From: Bimastos eiseni
Lineage: Eukaryota > Annelida > Clitellata > Crassiclitellata > Lumbricidae
Length of the DNA stretch: 64,000 nt
NCBI GenBank assembly: GCA_959347315.1
Contig: OY365815.1
Coordinates: forward strand, 20,701,200-20,765,199
Direction of reading: 5' to 3'
Part shown: piece after piece, positions 55,001-62,794 of the stretch
Layout: the number at the start of each line of letters is the position of its first letter
Numbering within the stretch: position 1 is the first letter of the stretch
Program-made: the position numbers and the translations under genes
The notes under the pieces: generated by a model
The model's input: the letters and a program-made list of their open reading frames with translations, nothing else
What the model was told of the DNA's origin: nothing
Database searches by the model: none

Positions 55001-56039
55001 TATTACAGAGATGTTCTACTAATGCAGGGTCTCTTGCCTGACATTCGTGAGATAACGGAGTATTTCATCTTCCAGCAGGATAGCGCTCCTGCGCACAGAG
55101 CTCGGGAGACCGTTGCGTTACTCGAAACTGAAACACCTGATTTCATCCCGCCTAATTACTGGCCACCTAATAGCCCTGATTTGAATCCAGTGGACTATAA
55201 GATATGGAGCGTCATGCAGGAAAAAGTCTACAGAAATCGAATACATGATGTCGACGAGTTGCGTCACCGAATTGTGGAGGTATGGGATGAAATGGATCAG
55301 CGCATCATTGATGAGTCAGTCAGGCAGTGGCGTAGGCGTCTTCGCGCGTGTGTTACTGCCCGAGGGGGTCAATTTGAACATAAACTGTAACTTTCTTCCT
55401 ATTCAGAACTGATTCCTCTATGTTCACTTAAATTTTTTTTGACATAAACCGATATTTGACGGAGTTACAATTAAATATCTAGGGGTACGTTTTTTAATGA
55501 ATCACCGTGTAATACACCTCTACCCCAATAGACCTGCATGTTGTACATAGGCTGACGCTAAAGGCGCCCGCCTCCTTTAAGTCTCATTTTCCAGCCCAAT
55601 TTTTCACCAGGGTGGAATCTCGTCGTAATTTGAACCCTGTCATGTGCCCTGACAGACGGTCGAATTCTCTACCTGCGCTTATAAATCTGAGGAAAGCCTG
55701 CTAAGTAGAGGCGATCATTAGTTTTATCAGCGAATTCCGCTCCTCTGAACAACGCTCGCCTCCTCGACCATTATACGAAGCGTAAGACTAATTAGACGAA
55801 CGATACGAGACACAATGACATCCAGAAATAATTAAACAGACGGATGGACGAACCGACGAACGAACGAACGAACCTCATATATATATATATATATATATAG
55901 AGGCCTATAGGCTACAGCGTCGTCCTCTCAGATCTGATGTCTTGTCTCGCCTTGTATGCTATACCCGCAACTGAATCTCAACAAGTAACAGCGTTGTCGA
56001 AACAACAGATGAAATCAAGAGCCTTGTGTATAGCCTACA

Positions 56040-56076
<37 letters not shown>

Positions 56077-59000
56077 ACTACATAAATATAAAAGTATATA
56101 TTATATATAAATATATATCTGACCGTGTCTCAACATTTTAAATTACATATGTATAAGCATATATTGCAAAATATACATTGGCCGTGTTTTACGTTACAAG
56201 TGAAAATTGTATTCACACGCTATATTATGGAATCAGGTGCCTATACATGTATACTCCTCTACAATAGTAAGCATGGGCATTGTATATTTTATATACAAAG
56301 CAAGTCAGATGGATATATGCATGGTCATTTGACATGAACCGCAACCTAAGATTTTTCTAGAGGGACTGTAACGTTATAAAATGACGACGAACCGACTTGT
56401 CTCGTGACTTGTCTCGTGACGTACTGTACATAAATACAACGATTGTGGTCTTACAAAGTAATTTATTTGCTAGCAAGACGTTTGTGTTTTGTGTGCGCTG
56501 TATACATGGTCCTCTGTCGTCTGTTTATTAGGGCATCCTCGACGATGGAACGAACTACATTACACCGGAACACAACTCAGTCAAGCGGAAAAGTGAGTGA
56601 ATGCCGTTCATTGCGTGTCTAAATATGCATGCTACATGGTAAATGTGTTCCTCTCTGTCTCTGCTTCTATCTCTGTCTCTGTCTATCTATCCACCTATCC
56701 GCCTACCCATCAATCAATCTATCTCACATATCTCTCGCTGCGTGTATTTATCGAAATTGCAACTCATAATTTTTATTTGGCGCCAGTATAAATACTCTTA
56801 GTGCATGCGTTTACTAAGCGAGGAAATAGCGAAATTAGCCTAAGGCAACTGCAGTGTATACTCAGCCTGAACGGGACGTGACTTGCATCGGACTGCCATG
56901 CCAGGTCAAAGGTCATACGTTTATGATATAACTAAACGGCATTGTTTTGCATTTGCTTTTTGATAACGAGGTCACCACGCTTTTATGCGTATATCAGTAT
57001 ATTTTATGCATAGCAGTTCTCCTATCAGTATACCTTCAGCACGGCGACAATATACCTCATATAATCAGTACAAGAGTTGGCATATGAATAGTACTCCATC
57101 TATGTATAAGTATATATGACCCTTTATTATTCACAATCTGTAGCCAACTTCCCAATCGCACAGCTAAGCATTCTGGAATCCATATACAACAGTACACGGA
57201 TGATACTCAGCTCCATATTACTCTGTGACACACTGATCAGTGTGGTATAAACTAAAACTTAATGAGTGTCTCTCATCTATGTAGGCATATATGCATGGTT
57301 CTGTTTCAATGGTTTGGCGGACTTTGACCATAAACCCAGATGAGTCTGACGCAATTCTGTTTGGTTTATGCCAACGCCTGCGTTCTTTCCCTCTGGTTTC
57401 TAACATCGACCTATAGGAGGCTTTCAGATACATTCACAACAGTTGACCTATCCCTGGACAGCACGCTCACATTTTGACCACACATAACCAACCGTTGTGA
57501 ATCTTGCTTCCATCACATCAGGGCGTTACTTCACTTCAAGTCGGCTCTAGCTAGGAATATATATGAAACTACAAGCTGTCAATTTGTATCCTCTCGCCTT
57601 GATTATGCCAATTCGCTATCTCTCAGACCTTGAACTCAAAAGGCTGAAATGCATCCACAGCGCCTTGTAGCTCGAGTAGTGCTATGTGTCCCACTTCGAT
57701 CATGCACCTAATCCTAATTCACCCTTGGTTTCCTGCTGAATTCAGAATAAAATTTAAGTTTGCTCATTTGACCGATCGAAAGCCATCAGCCCCAGTACAC
57801 GTATACATGCACATATGTATTAACGCTCTACTATTTTCTTCCATCCCTCATCGCTGTCTGCGATCATCATGTGTAGCGATTTTAGCAGAGCCACAATGTA
57901 GAACAGTTATGGGCTCTCGTCCATTCCATGTCTCTGGTCTAATAAGGAATGCAATGAATCGACTGCCACTCTTCCTTCCTTCAAAAAGCGACTCAAAACT
58001 AAATATTTCTTTTAGGGTTTCAATGATTTAGAAATCTAAATGCATATTATCCTGGCGTCTGACGACTATCTGCGCCTCAAACTCACATTTTGGTGCAAGT
58101 GACTGCACGCGTTGCAAATTTAATATATAAATAAATGAATTACCAGTCATTAATGCAATGAGTACGGTACTTGATTCTATAGAAAAGATATTTGCCTATG
58201 ACATAACATTTTTGGAGCCCGTATATAAAAAATTAGACATTCCACCAAGTGATTTTGTAGCGCCTGCATCTAAGCTATGGAATGAATTGGTCCACTGAAT
58301 CGTCTGTTTGTATACTGCATATACGACCGATGAGTGCATGACGTGTAAATGGTTGAATTCGATGACGGCTTAATCAACCAAGATACGTCAATGAATAGAT
58401 CGGTCGGTTTGAGTGTGTGTCCGCCTCTATAAAAGACTTTTCATCGCCTGTCAAGTTCTTTGCTTCTGACGGCAAATATGTCAACCTCCCTCCGCTCCCT
58501 CCCTCCCTCCCTGGCCATCATCGCTATTCTATGACTCGAACATCCTCACCCGCAACCCTCTTCCTCTCTCTTCGTCGTTATTTGTATCTGACAGCATTCA
58601 ATCCAATATATTTCATTGAGAGCGTCCATCCGTGCACTGCCTCTGCCGCCAATCTGCTGCTGCTGCTGCTGTTGGTGCGTCTGTACGCTGGTTCCATTAG
58701 TGCGAGGAGTCGACAAGAAGCCGCGGTCTCCAAAGACCCGGTCTCATCTTCTCTAGACCTGTCGGCCGTCTGAGGAGTCAGAAGTTCAGAAGTGCTTGAG
58801 CTCTGCACCGCGAATTGAAAGCCAGTAGCTGAGGAGGCGGCGGTGATGGTGGTGCGGATGCTGCTGCTGCTGCTGCTGCGGATGCGGCTTTTCCTCATCG
58901 CAATCGTCGCTCAAGACGAATCCAATTTCGCGACACTTCAAAGGATGAGAAGGCGCCGCTCGTTCGATCGTCTGCCAGTCACGACCTTTCGGTTCCACAG

Positions 59001-60051
59001 AGACACATCGACTGGGAAGGCTCCCCATCTTCCGCAGTCTCGAATCATCATTACAAGAATCATGTCCCTTGCGACTGCGGGCGCAACATAAAGCCACCGA
59101 TGGCGCGATAAGTCATCACCCGTATACACTGGGCGCAGAATATGACGACCCAACCTCCGATTGAACGGATCGCCAGAAACCTGCATTTTTAATGAAGACT
59201 CGCCGATGTTCCATCTCCAGACAGCAATCAAAGAGTTAATAGGATAGAAATTTATTAAGCGCCGTGCGGCCGTGATTCTGCGAAACCATCTGAAGAAATA
59301 GAATTTTAGAATAATATTCTAGTCCGTCTGATCTAACGACTTCTACAAAGCTTTTGTCATACAATGTAGACATCACTGAATGGCTCAAGTTAAGTCTTAA
59401 CATGTTGAAATTCGAAGGATCAAAAAGCAAAAAGCCAGGCTATATATAATATACAGTCATTCATTATAAACATTTTTATAGCGCTCTTCAAGGCTACTAC
59501 TCAATGCTACTATCACAGCCAGTTGTGGTCGACGACCACTTCGTTCTGCAGTTCATGGCGACCTGATCTTCCCTTTTGCACGCACTTCCGTAATGCAGCA
59601 TCGGGCTTTCTCGGTCATTGGACCTACCATCTGGAATGGACTTCCCATAGAGCTTCGTCTCCTACCTAAGAACTCCTTCTCTTCATTTTACGCCTCTCTT
59701 AAAGCTGTCCTTTTCAGCCGCGGTTAGGCCGGAGCGTCCCTGAGTATAGCTATCATGAAGAGGCGCTATATCAAGTATTTATGATTGATTGATTGATGCA
59801 ATAGGAGTTCCAAAATTGTGCAGAGCTCCGAAAAACAGATGAAGAAATTGGCTAACACCATTAACTATCTATTTGGTAAAAAATATAATTAGGCGACGTG
59901 TTTCACGCATTTTATTTTGATTAGATAATGTTATTTATCTGAGTAGCGGTTAAATATCGAATCACCAGATACATATTATAGTTTTAGGTTAAAAATGATT
60001 ATTCACCGCCTTCTTCTTCATTTAACCAACACATATTTTAGTTGTAATAAA

Positions 60052-60083
<32 letters not shown>

Positions 60084-60623
60084 CATTACTACAGTTAATG
60101 TGATTAACAATCTAGTCTGGAGACACAGAGTGTCAGCTCCTCTTTGTTCACTTAATTTTATATTTCTTAATTCCCTCTCCTTCATTTTTCTCTAGTGTCG
60201 CTTCTTCATAACCATTGGGTTTGTAACTTCTGCCAGTTATAATTTCTCGTAGCTGCCCCGACATATGTACCCACTGCAGGGTTCTTTAGCTCTGCATTGA
60301 TCCCCAATCAGTTTCTGCCCATGGGGCCCACTCCACTTTCCCGGACCTAGCAGGCATTCTCTCCCCAGTCGCACCTCTTACTGCTGCTCAATTATACCAC
60401 CGATTGCCCCGGAAGATGAAGGACCCCCTCCACCCTTGCTCTGCTTTCCCTTGCGTTCCACAGCAAAGTCGTTCAGAGGTCTCCTGGGAACGATGGAGTA
60501 ATTGCGTTAGAAATAGTTAATACGACAAGTGGCCATATAGCTCACCATTGAAGGATGAAAGAGGGAAGAAATGATGAGCAGCAGAATGGAGGAAGAAGAG
60601 AAGAAACGAGAGAGAGAGAGAGA

Positions 60624-60663
<40 letters not shown>

Positions 60664-62722
60664 GAGAGAAAGAGAGTAGGAGAGAAAGAGACAAAGAGAG
60701 CGAGAGAACAACGGGGAGATTTGGAAGTGAAACAGGGTAATTAAGAGTAGATTCGTTAAAGCCTTGCACTGATCATCATCATCTCCAATCGCCCAATCAA
60801 CTCCTTCTCTCCTCCCTATGGCCGCTACTCCCTCCTATCACCATCTCCCTCAATCGGCTCTCCATCCTCGTCTCTGCACCCTTTTCATCCTCCTCCCTCT
60901 TCGCATAAATCTGGCGGAGGGTAACTGAGAGTCAGAAGGATTGATGCTACTCTCGGTCGATATCTTCAAATCGGTTTTCCCGCAGTCAATGCACCAGAAG
61001 AGACCATAAATTCATGCTCCGAAATTAAACCCGCAGAGTTATGATCGCCCATAGAGCCTTCGTGCTCCTCCACTCTCTGCATCGATCGTGTATGCATTAT
61101 GACCACCAGATGGAGCTTATTTTGATGACGACGACAGGATTATGCGAATGATAATGGTGATACATTATCATCATTTTTATTCTTAGAGTTGAAGATCAAT
61201 CAGAAATACAAAAATATTAAATATATTATGAGAATGTTGTTCCGTAATGTTGTTGTTGTTGTTACTGCCGTTGTTGTTGGTCATAATTATGAGTTAAAAT
61301 GGTCGTCCCGTATACGATTCGATTGTGATCTTAACTGGTGCATGCGTGGTATTGTCACCTCTTTTTTTAACTTATTAGGGCGCAAGGGTCTCCGTGCTAT
61401 CACGCCTCTGATTGGATACAACTGCGAGAGGCGCTTTATAAATCCGTAGATAAAGTACATTATCATCATTACTACTACTATTATTATTACTGCTGTCACT
61501 CTTCACTATATTGCATACAATACAATACAGTATCATCATTACTATACTATTGCTTGAGCTACTTGAGATATAGAATACATAAAGTTGCAACAGAGGGCTC
61601 AACACAGAAGTAGGTGTATTTTGGTCATGTAATGCGAGCCAGTAGTATGTAGAAGGAACGGTGCTGGGTTATGGTGCGGGAACGAGGAGAAGAGGGCGTC
61701 CGAGAAAGAGGTGAATGGACGAAATACAAGAGTGGACAGCGTTGAGTCTGGAGGAGTTGAGGGAGACGGTGAGAGATAGAGAACGATAGAGAAAGTTTAC
61801 CATGATGGTCACTAAAGCTCTACGAACTGACGGCACTAGGTGACAAGGCGATTATATTATTAGTGCTACTGTATCTGTATCCTCGTCTGTATTCACAACA
61901 ATAGTCCATGCTTTCATCTGTTGTCGCATTGACTACTGCAATTCACTATTTGCTGGTCTCCCCAAGGCACGTTTATCCTCCCTGCAGTCTGTTATGAACT
62001 CGGCAGCCAGGCTCATTGCTCGTCTCCCTCGCTACTCCCACATTTCTACCTACATGACCAACGTCCTACACTGGCTTCCAATTCCCTCTCGCATCAAATA
62101 CAAGGTATACTCCTCTTTGTCCTTAGAACTCAAGAGGGTAAAGCTCCTCAATATCTCTGCGACTTAATGCGAAAACCTCTGTCTGCTGTCTCCGCCCTCT
62201 CCGGTCTGTGAATCGACTTGATCTTCTTGTTCCACGGGCAAGGACTGCTATAACTCAACACCGTGCCTCTATGTGGAATGACCTACCCCATTATCCGTAG
62301 CAAGCTTTTAATCGGGCTCCCACCCTCATCCCGTCGTTGCCTGAAGACTTTCTTATTTCCTCGGGGCTGTCACGCTACGCTGAGAGCGCTTCTGAATAGC
62401 TAGTACTGTAAGAAGCGCTATATAAATAACCAGATACGATACGATACGATACTTATTACGTATGTTACGGATAGTATTTGAGGCAGGTGTTGACTGTGGT
62501 TGTTTTAGTTCGTAAGTCGGATGGTGGATGTAAAGACGTCGTGTCAATCTCTTCTTCATCAACAGGTGGCATTGCTCCATCGGATGTCTTCTGTACGGTT
62601 CCTGGTCGTCTCTCCCTTCTCAGCTCCACATCCAAGTACAAGGTCACCGTCGCAGAAGTCCAGCGCCGCCTCTCGCCTCCGGAATGCCTCAACGCATCAC
62701 TGCTTGGAGGAGTCCTTCGGAG
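24887..62722 (+). CDS. TFAP2: TFAP2 (AP-2) transcription factor, 3'-incomplete gene span (exons 1-4)
   Basis: Join of 24887-24922, 45822-46397, 56532-56592 and 62509-62722. The join stays open for 295 codons plus two bases. AP-2 proteins are nuclear sequence-specific activators that dimerise through a C-terminal helix-span-helix and bind GCCNNNGGC-type sites; in animals they act in ectoderm, neural and neural-crest-type development (family knowledge). Seen here: a short first exon ending Trp-Gln, an exon 2 starting DRRDFG with the AP-2 PY motif (QPPYFPPPY), a small linker exon, and exon 4 with the start of the nearly invariant AP-2 core ([16 protein letters not shown]... to GGVLRR). Introns are 20.9, 10.1 and 5.9 kb. 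The rest of the basic region and the dimerisation domain are not in 62723-64000, so the gene runs off the right edge. Paralogue class (alpha to epsilon) cannot be assigned; many invertebrates have one AP-2 gene. Confidence 0.95.
24944..25079. repeat. (GT)n-rich microsatellite after the exon 1 donor
   Basis: Interrupted GTGTGT/GCGTGT run starting about 20 bp inside TFAP2 intron 1. Confidence 0.9.
26333..26368. repeat. (TA)n microsatellite
   Basis: Pure TA run. A compound TA/CG run lies at 26883-26942. Confidence 0.95.
27309..27347. repeat. Perfect 15-bp stem-loop
   Basis: Arms TTGCGAAGTCCAGTA and its exact reverse complement around the 9-nt loop CGGTAGCCA. The stem is too short for a typical animal pre-miRNA. 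Confidence 0.95.
31082..31206. repeat. 80-bp tandem duplication inside an AT microsatellite
   Basis: ACAATAGAGCAACATAATAT occurs at about 31082 and 31163, each followed by TATATATATGTA, with (TA)n-CAATA in between. Confidence 0.85.
32620..32710 (+). mobile_element. Weak tRNA-like SINE fragment
   Basis: AGTGCTCGTCTTTCAATC followed by a box B-like GGATTGAAATCCC. A second head-like fragment (GATTGGTTGAGCGTTCGCC) lies at 32379-32397. Both are partial. Confidence 0.3.
33897..34025. repeat. GGA/GAC-rich tract
   Basis: Purine-rich GAGGAGGAGG and GACGACGACG runs. A similar purine-rich stretch lies at 34180-34280. Frames here on both strands are artefacts. Confidence 0.85.
35581..35661. repeat. (CACAGACAGA)n microsatellite
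   Basis: 10-bp CACAGACAGA units repeated, giving Cys/Leu/Val frames on the minus strand. Confidence 0.9.
36030..36212. repeat. (CA)n/(GA)n/(CAGA)n tract
   Basis: Purine-rich compound microsatellite, about 180 nt. Confidence 0.9.
36500..36790 (+). mobile_element. tRNA-derived SINE candidate
   Basis: Box A-like TAGTTAGCATAGCGG (36514-36528) and box B GAGTTCAAATC (36549-36559) have tRNA-like spacing. A non-tRNA body follows that includes an inverted pair (CCCCGTATGA at 36614 and TCTACGGGGGTG near 36640). No acceptor stem closes, so it is not a tRNA gene. Confidence 0.55.
37591..37690. repeat. (CAT)n/(CGT)n trinucleotide tract
   Basis: ATCATC and GTCGTC runs, the source of poly-Asp and poly-His frames. 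(TCTTCC)n-like sequence follows to 37860. Confidence 0.9.
37880..38220 (+). other. GC-rich island, possible alternative TFAP2 first exon
   Basis: A GC- and CpG-rich stretch in AT-rich intron 1. The plus frame with ATGs at 37912-37927 runs 70-80 codons to TSGWK|gtgcgtgg (exon end 38148), a usable donor in phase 0, as exon 2 requires. The Gly-Trp-Lys end resembles the Trp-Gln end of exon 1. The peptide itself (Ala/Ser/Arg-rich) is not one I recognise, and the minus strand is open too, so high GC alone may explain it. Confidence 0.3.
39107..39202. repeat. (TA)n compound microsatellite
   Basis: TATATATA blocks with GATATATACATA units, after an ATCC run. Confidence 0.9.
39478..39600. repeat. (GA)n/(CAGA)n microsatellite
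   Basis: GAGAGA followed by ACAGACAGAC units. Confidence 0.9.
40478..40956. repeat. 480-nt trinucleotide tract (CRT/CCT/CAA)
   Basis: Phased trinucleotides CGT, CAT, CCT and CAA keep several frames open on both strands, giving Met/Thr- and Ile/Val-rich peptides with no gene character. Confidence 0.92.
42640..42720 (+). mobile_element. Weak tRNA-like SINE fragment
   Basis: A box A-like TATAGTGGTTAAGTC and, about 30 bp on, GGTCTGACCGG resembling box B. Too degenerate for a firm call. Confidence 0.25.
43706..43790 (-). repeat. L2-like 3' UTR and tail fragment
   Basis: CAATCAATCAATCAAT followed by ATAACTTGATATGGGGCCTC parallels the start of the minus-strand L2-like copy at 50786 (tail plus AGCGCCTCTTCA block). 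Only the last 80 bp of the element are present. Confidence 0.6.
45475..45539. repeat. (CATA)n microsatellite
   Basis: Sixteen or so CATA units, then looser ATACATA sequence to 45670, ending about 150 bp before TFAP2 exon 2. Confidence 0.95.
45822..46397 (+). CDS. TFAP2: TFAP2 exon 2 (transactivation domain with PY motif)
   Basis: 576 nt, 192 codons, open throughout. The acceptor is a clean polypyrimidine tract ending tttttctag|GACC, the donor is CAG|gtcagt, and both sides are phase 0. It encodes residues 13-204 of the join. Order: DRRDFG start; Gly9 run (about residues 32-40); HTPNA plus an Ala7 run; [11 protein letters not shown], the AP-2 PY motif (PPPY about residues 69-72), which in the family lies in the activation domain and can bind WW-domain proteins; a His8 run; a DPYSHLN segment; a Gly-rich linker; an [18 protein letters not shown] segment matching the conserved Arg-Pro-(Asp/Asn)-Val-Leu motif; and a terminal GLEDAHQ resembling the end of vertebrate exon 2. 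The Gly, Ala and His runs look like lineage-specific codon-repeat expansions. Confidence 0.97.
46431..46686. repeat. (AAT)n/(GAY)n trinucleotide tract just after exon 2
   Basis: Starts about 35 bp inside intron 2. AATAAT, GATGAC and GACGAC blocks, then a pure (AAT)n run at 46638-46684. Confidence 0.93.
48338..48506. repeat. 12-bp minisatellite (CCTCCGTTCCAC/CCTCCGTTCCTC)
   Basis: About 13 units. Because 12 is a multiple of 3, several frames on both strands stay open (Pro-Ser-Val-Pro and Arg-Arg-Glu-Glu type peptides). Not a gene. Confidence 0.95.
50786..51160 (-). pseudogene. L2-like retrotransposon 3' end
   Basis: The minus strand encodes [20 protein letters not shown] then [20 protein letters not shown] and a stop. 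The 3' UTR (AGGCGCTATATAAGTTGTAT in minus sense) ends in a TTGATTGATTGATT tail at 50786. It is a 5'-truncated LINE copy within TFAP2 intron 2. Confidence 0.85.
51306..51505. repeat. (GGTA)n/(GGCA)n degenerate tandem repeat
   Basis: GTAGGTAG and GGCAGGCA units, including an exact two-copy block of about 39 bp starting GCATGTAGATAGGTAGGCGG. Confidence 0.9.
51921..52224. repeat. 300-nt (ATT)n/(GTT)n tract
   Basis: Phased ATT, GTT and ATG triplets give Ile/Leu/Asn homopolymer frames. Artefactual ORFs. Confidence 0.95.
54128..54153 (+). repeat. Left terminal inverted repeat of the DD37D transposon
   Basis: 26 bp, identical to the reverse complement of 55484-55509. A TA target duplication precedes it at 54126-54127. 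Confidence 0.97.
54296..55390 (+). CDS. Tc1/mariner-superfamily transposase, DD37D type
   Basis: 364 residues, intact. It catalyses cut-and-paste transposition in the nucleus: binds the TIRs, excises the element and integrates it at TA. Seen: an N-terminal paired-like DNA-binding region with two helix-turn-helix units (about residues 12-58 and 83-125, the second containing [20 protein letters not shown]), separated by a GSGRPR AT-hook-like linker (about 66-71). The catalytic triad is Asp165 in WFTDEK, Asp262 in QQDSAPAH and Asp300 in NSPDLNPVD. There are 37 residues between the second and third Asp, a DD37D spacing as in maT-like families rather than DD34E Tc1 or DD34D mariner. I chose the first ATG (54296); the frame opens slightly earlier, and a second Met (54323, MVFTEEDK) is also plausible. 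Length is typical for the superfamily. Confidence 0.96.
   Translation: MTSRKYREKMVFTEEDKQFVTFLRKNKKYSAKRFLKKFPDKEWTLGGLNALLSKIDKTGSFHRRPGSGRPRTAATTDNAEKVESLVLSQEDMPQTHRTQRQIAREIGISQTSVWRIVKNDLHLRCLKKRHAQELTAANKQARLTRSRQLLRLYPASLVNFIWFTDEKLFTVAAPSNSQNDRIYVSAGTRKRDVPANRLLRTRPTFSKSLMVSVGVSALGRTNIHFIEPGVKINGQYYRDVLLMQGLLPDIREITEYFIFQQDSAPAHRARETVALLETETPDFIPPNYWPPNSPDLNPVDYKIWSVMQEKVYRNRIHDVDELRHRIVEVWDEMDQRIIDESVRQWRRRLRACVTARGGQFEHKL
55484..55509 (-). repeat. Right terminal inverted repeat of the DD37D transposon
   Basis: 26 bp ending ATGAATCACCGTG, followed by TA at 55510-55511. It perfectly mirrors the left TIR. Confidence 0.97.
56042..56074. repeat. (TA)n microsatellite
   Basis: Pure TA run. 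A shorter one is at 55877-55898, and looser AT sequence continues to 56120. Confidence 0.95.
56532..56592 (+). CDS. TFAP2: TFAP2 exon 3 (short linker exon)
   Basis: 61 nt between tttattag and gtgagtg: 20 codons plus one base. The translation is [20 protein letters not shown], resembling the short acidic-then-basic linker exon of vertebrate AP-2 genes that ends in an Ile-Lys-Lys type motif just before the core domain. The exon enters in phase 0 from exon 2 and leaves in phase 1 into exon 4, so the join codes through both junctions without a stop. It encodes residues 205-224. It is too short to prove by sequence alone; support comes from phase, splice sites, order and the Ser-Val-Lys-Arg-Lys end. 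Confidence 0.85.
57125..58030 (+). pseudogene. L2/CR1-like retrotransposon reverse transcriptase, degenerate
   Basis: Read through several frameshifts and stops, the plus strand gives [12 protein letters not shown] (the catalytic Y-x-D-D block), [12 protein letters not shown], a LDSTLTF block, [23 protein letters not shown] and finally [20 protein letters not shown] with [19 protein letters not shown]. This is the correct order for palm, thumb and C-terminal end of an L2/CR1-type polymerase. It lies wholly in TFAP2 intron 3 and in the same orientation, and is not functional. Confidence 0.88.
59455..59515 (-). repeat. Inverted copy of the L2-like 3' tail
   Basis: The segment TTTTTATAGCGCTCTTCAAG with its flanks is the reverse complement of an L2-like 3' UTR of the same family as 59740-59798, placed head-on against that copy. 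Confidence 0.6.
59516..59798 (+). pseudogene. L2-like retrotransposon 3' end with (TGATT)n tail
   Basis: The plus strand encodes [20 protein letters not shown] followed by [20 protein letters not shown] and a stop, the typical C-terminus of an L2-like polymerase. A 3' UTR follows with AAGAGGCGCTATATCAAGTA and a terminal run of GATT units. It is strongly 5'-truncated, as expected from target-primed reverse transcription. Confidence 0.88.
60606..60712. repeat. (GA)n microsatellite
   Basis: Nearly pure GA to 60660, then AGAGAAAGAGAG variants. Confidence 0.93.
61380..61500 (+). repeat. Probable retroelement tail with ATT/ATC microsatellite
   Basis: GAGAGGCGCTTTATAAATCC resembles the GCGCTATATAAAT element end and is followed by ATTATCATC/ACT trinucleotides. 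The coding part is not recognisable. Confidence 0.4.
61590..61855 (+). pseudogene. Non-LTR retrotransposon C-terminal fragment (relative of 2340-3060)
   Basis: The plus strand, with frameshifts, reads [12 protein letters not shown] then a Gly/Arg-rich GRPR-like and W-T block. The last 110 bp (GAGAAAGTTTACCATGATGG to the GGCACTAGGTGACAAG end) align by eye with the 3' end of the minus-strand copy at 2340-2450. It is a truncated, decayed LINE. Confidence 0.7.
61866..62453 (+). pseudogene. L2/CR1-like retrotransposon 3' end abutting TFAP2 exon 4
   Basis: The plus strand reads [20 protein letters not shown], then [36 protein letters not shown] and, after frameshifts, [12 protein letters not shown], the ordered C-terminal blocks of an L2/CR1 polymerase. 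The 3' UTR has AGAAGCGCTATATAAATAAC followed by a (GATAC)n tail at 62433-62452. The copy ends about 55 bp before the exon 4 acceptor. Confidence 0.9.
62509..62722 (+). CDS. TFAP2: TFAP2 exon 4 (start of the conserved AP-2 DNA-binding core)
   Basis: 214 nt. The acceptor is ggttgttttag|TT and the donor AG|gtaggt. It completes a codon begun in exon 3 and leaves in phase 2, so the final Arg is split with the next exon. Residues 225-295: a variable Ser-rich stretch (RKSDGG...SISSSSTGG), then [20 protein letters not shown] and [20 protein letters not shown] ending GGVLRR. This is the nearly invariant N-terminal part of the AP-2 DNA-binding region, essentially identical to vertebrate AP-2 here (recalled comparison). 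An internal AG at 62573-62574 could serve as an alternative acceptor, but the upstream one restores phase. Retroelement tails sit on both sides. Confidence 0.98.
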
Positions 62723-62794
62723 GTAGGTCCCCGCACGGCCGTATAACCTGATTGCCACCTCTTGGTTTCGGAGCGACATCGGTTGATGCCTTGT

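Larger units (their letters stand above)
54128..55509 (+). mobile_element. Complete Tc1/mariner-superfamily DD37D transposon in TFAP2 intron 2
   Basis: 1,382 bp. The left end (54128-54153, starting CACGGTGATTCATT) and right end (55484-55509) are perfect 26-bp terminal inverted repeats, after which similarity stops. TA dinucleotides flank it directly (54126-54127 and 55510-55511), the expected target duplication. One uninterrupted transposase gene fills most of the interior, in the same orientation as TFAP2. Perfect TIRs and an intact ORF suggest a recent insertion and possible autonomy (inference). Confidence 0.97.
54090..55545. repeat. Short direct repeats flanking the DD37D transposon
   Basis: Left flank (about 54096-54127) and right flank (55510-55538) both read TAATAC..ACACC-C-CTACCCCAATAGA-CT. 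Closing up the element leaves a two-copy tandem repeat of about 28 bp with TA at the unit junction. Confidence 0.8.
46398..56531 (+). other. TFAP2: TFAP2 intron 2 (10.1 kb)
   Basis: Bounded by CAG|gtcagt and tttattag|GG, phase 0. Carries the DD37D transposon, one L2-like copy, minisatellites and two non-repetitive GC-richer islands (about 48690-49000 and 52270-52920) with no convincing exon. Confidence 0.8.
56593..62508 (+). other. TFAP2: TFAP2 intron 3 (5.9 kb)
   Basis: Bounded by AAAA|gtgagt and gttttag|TT, phase 1. Roughly a third is L2/CR1-like retrotransposon debris. A GC-richer island at 58600-59240 with (CTG)n/(CAG)n-like runs has frames on both strands but no recognisable product. 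Confidence 0.8.

Noticed and set aside
58417..59231. Several 80-118-codon frames on both strands, including a Gln/His run
   Set aside because: Driven by (CTG)n/(CAG)n-like sequence; no splice structure or family match. May instead be a regulatory island.
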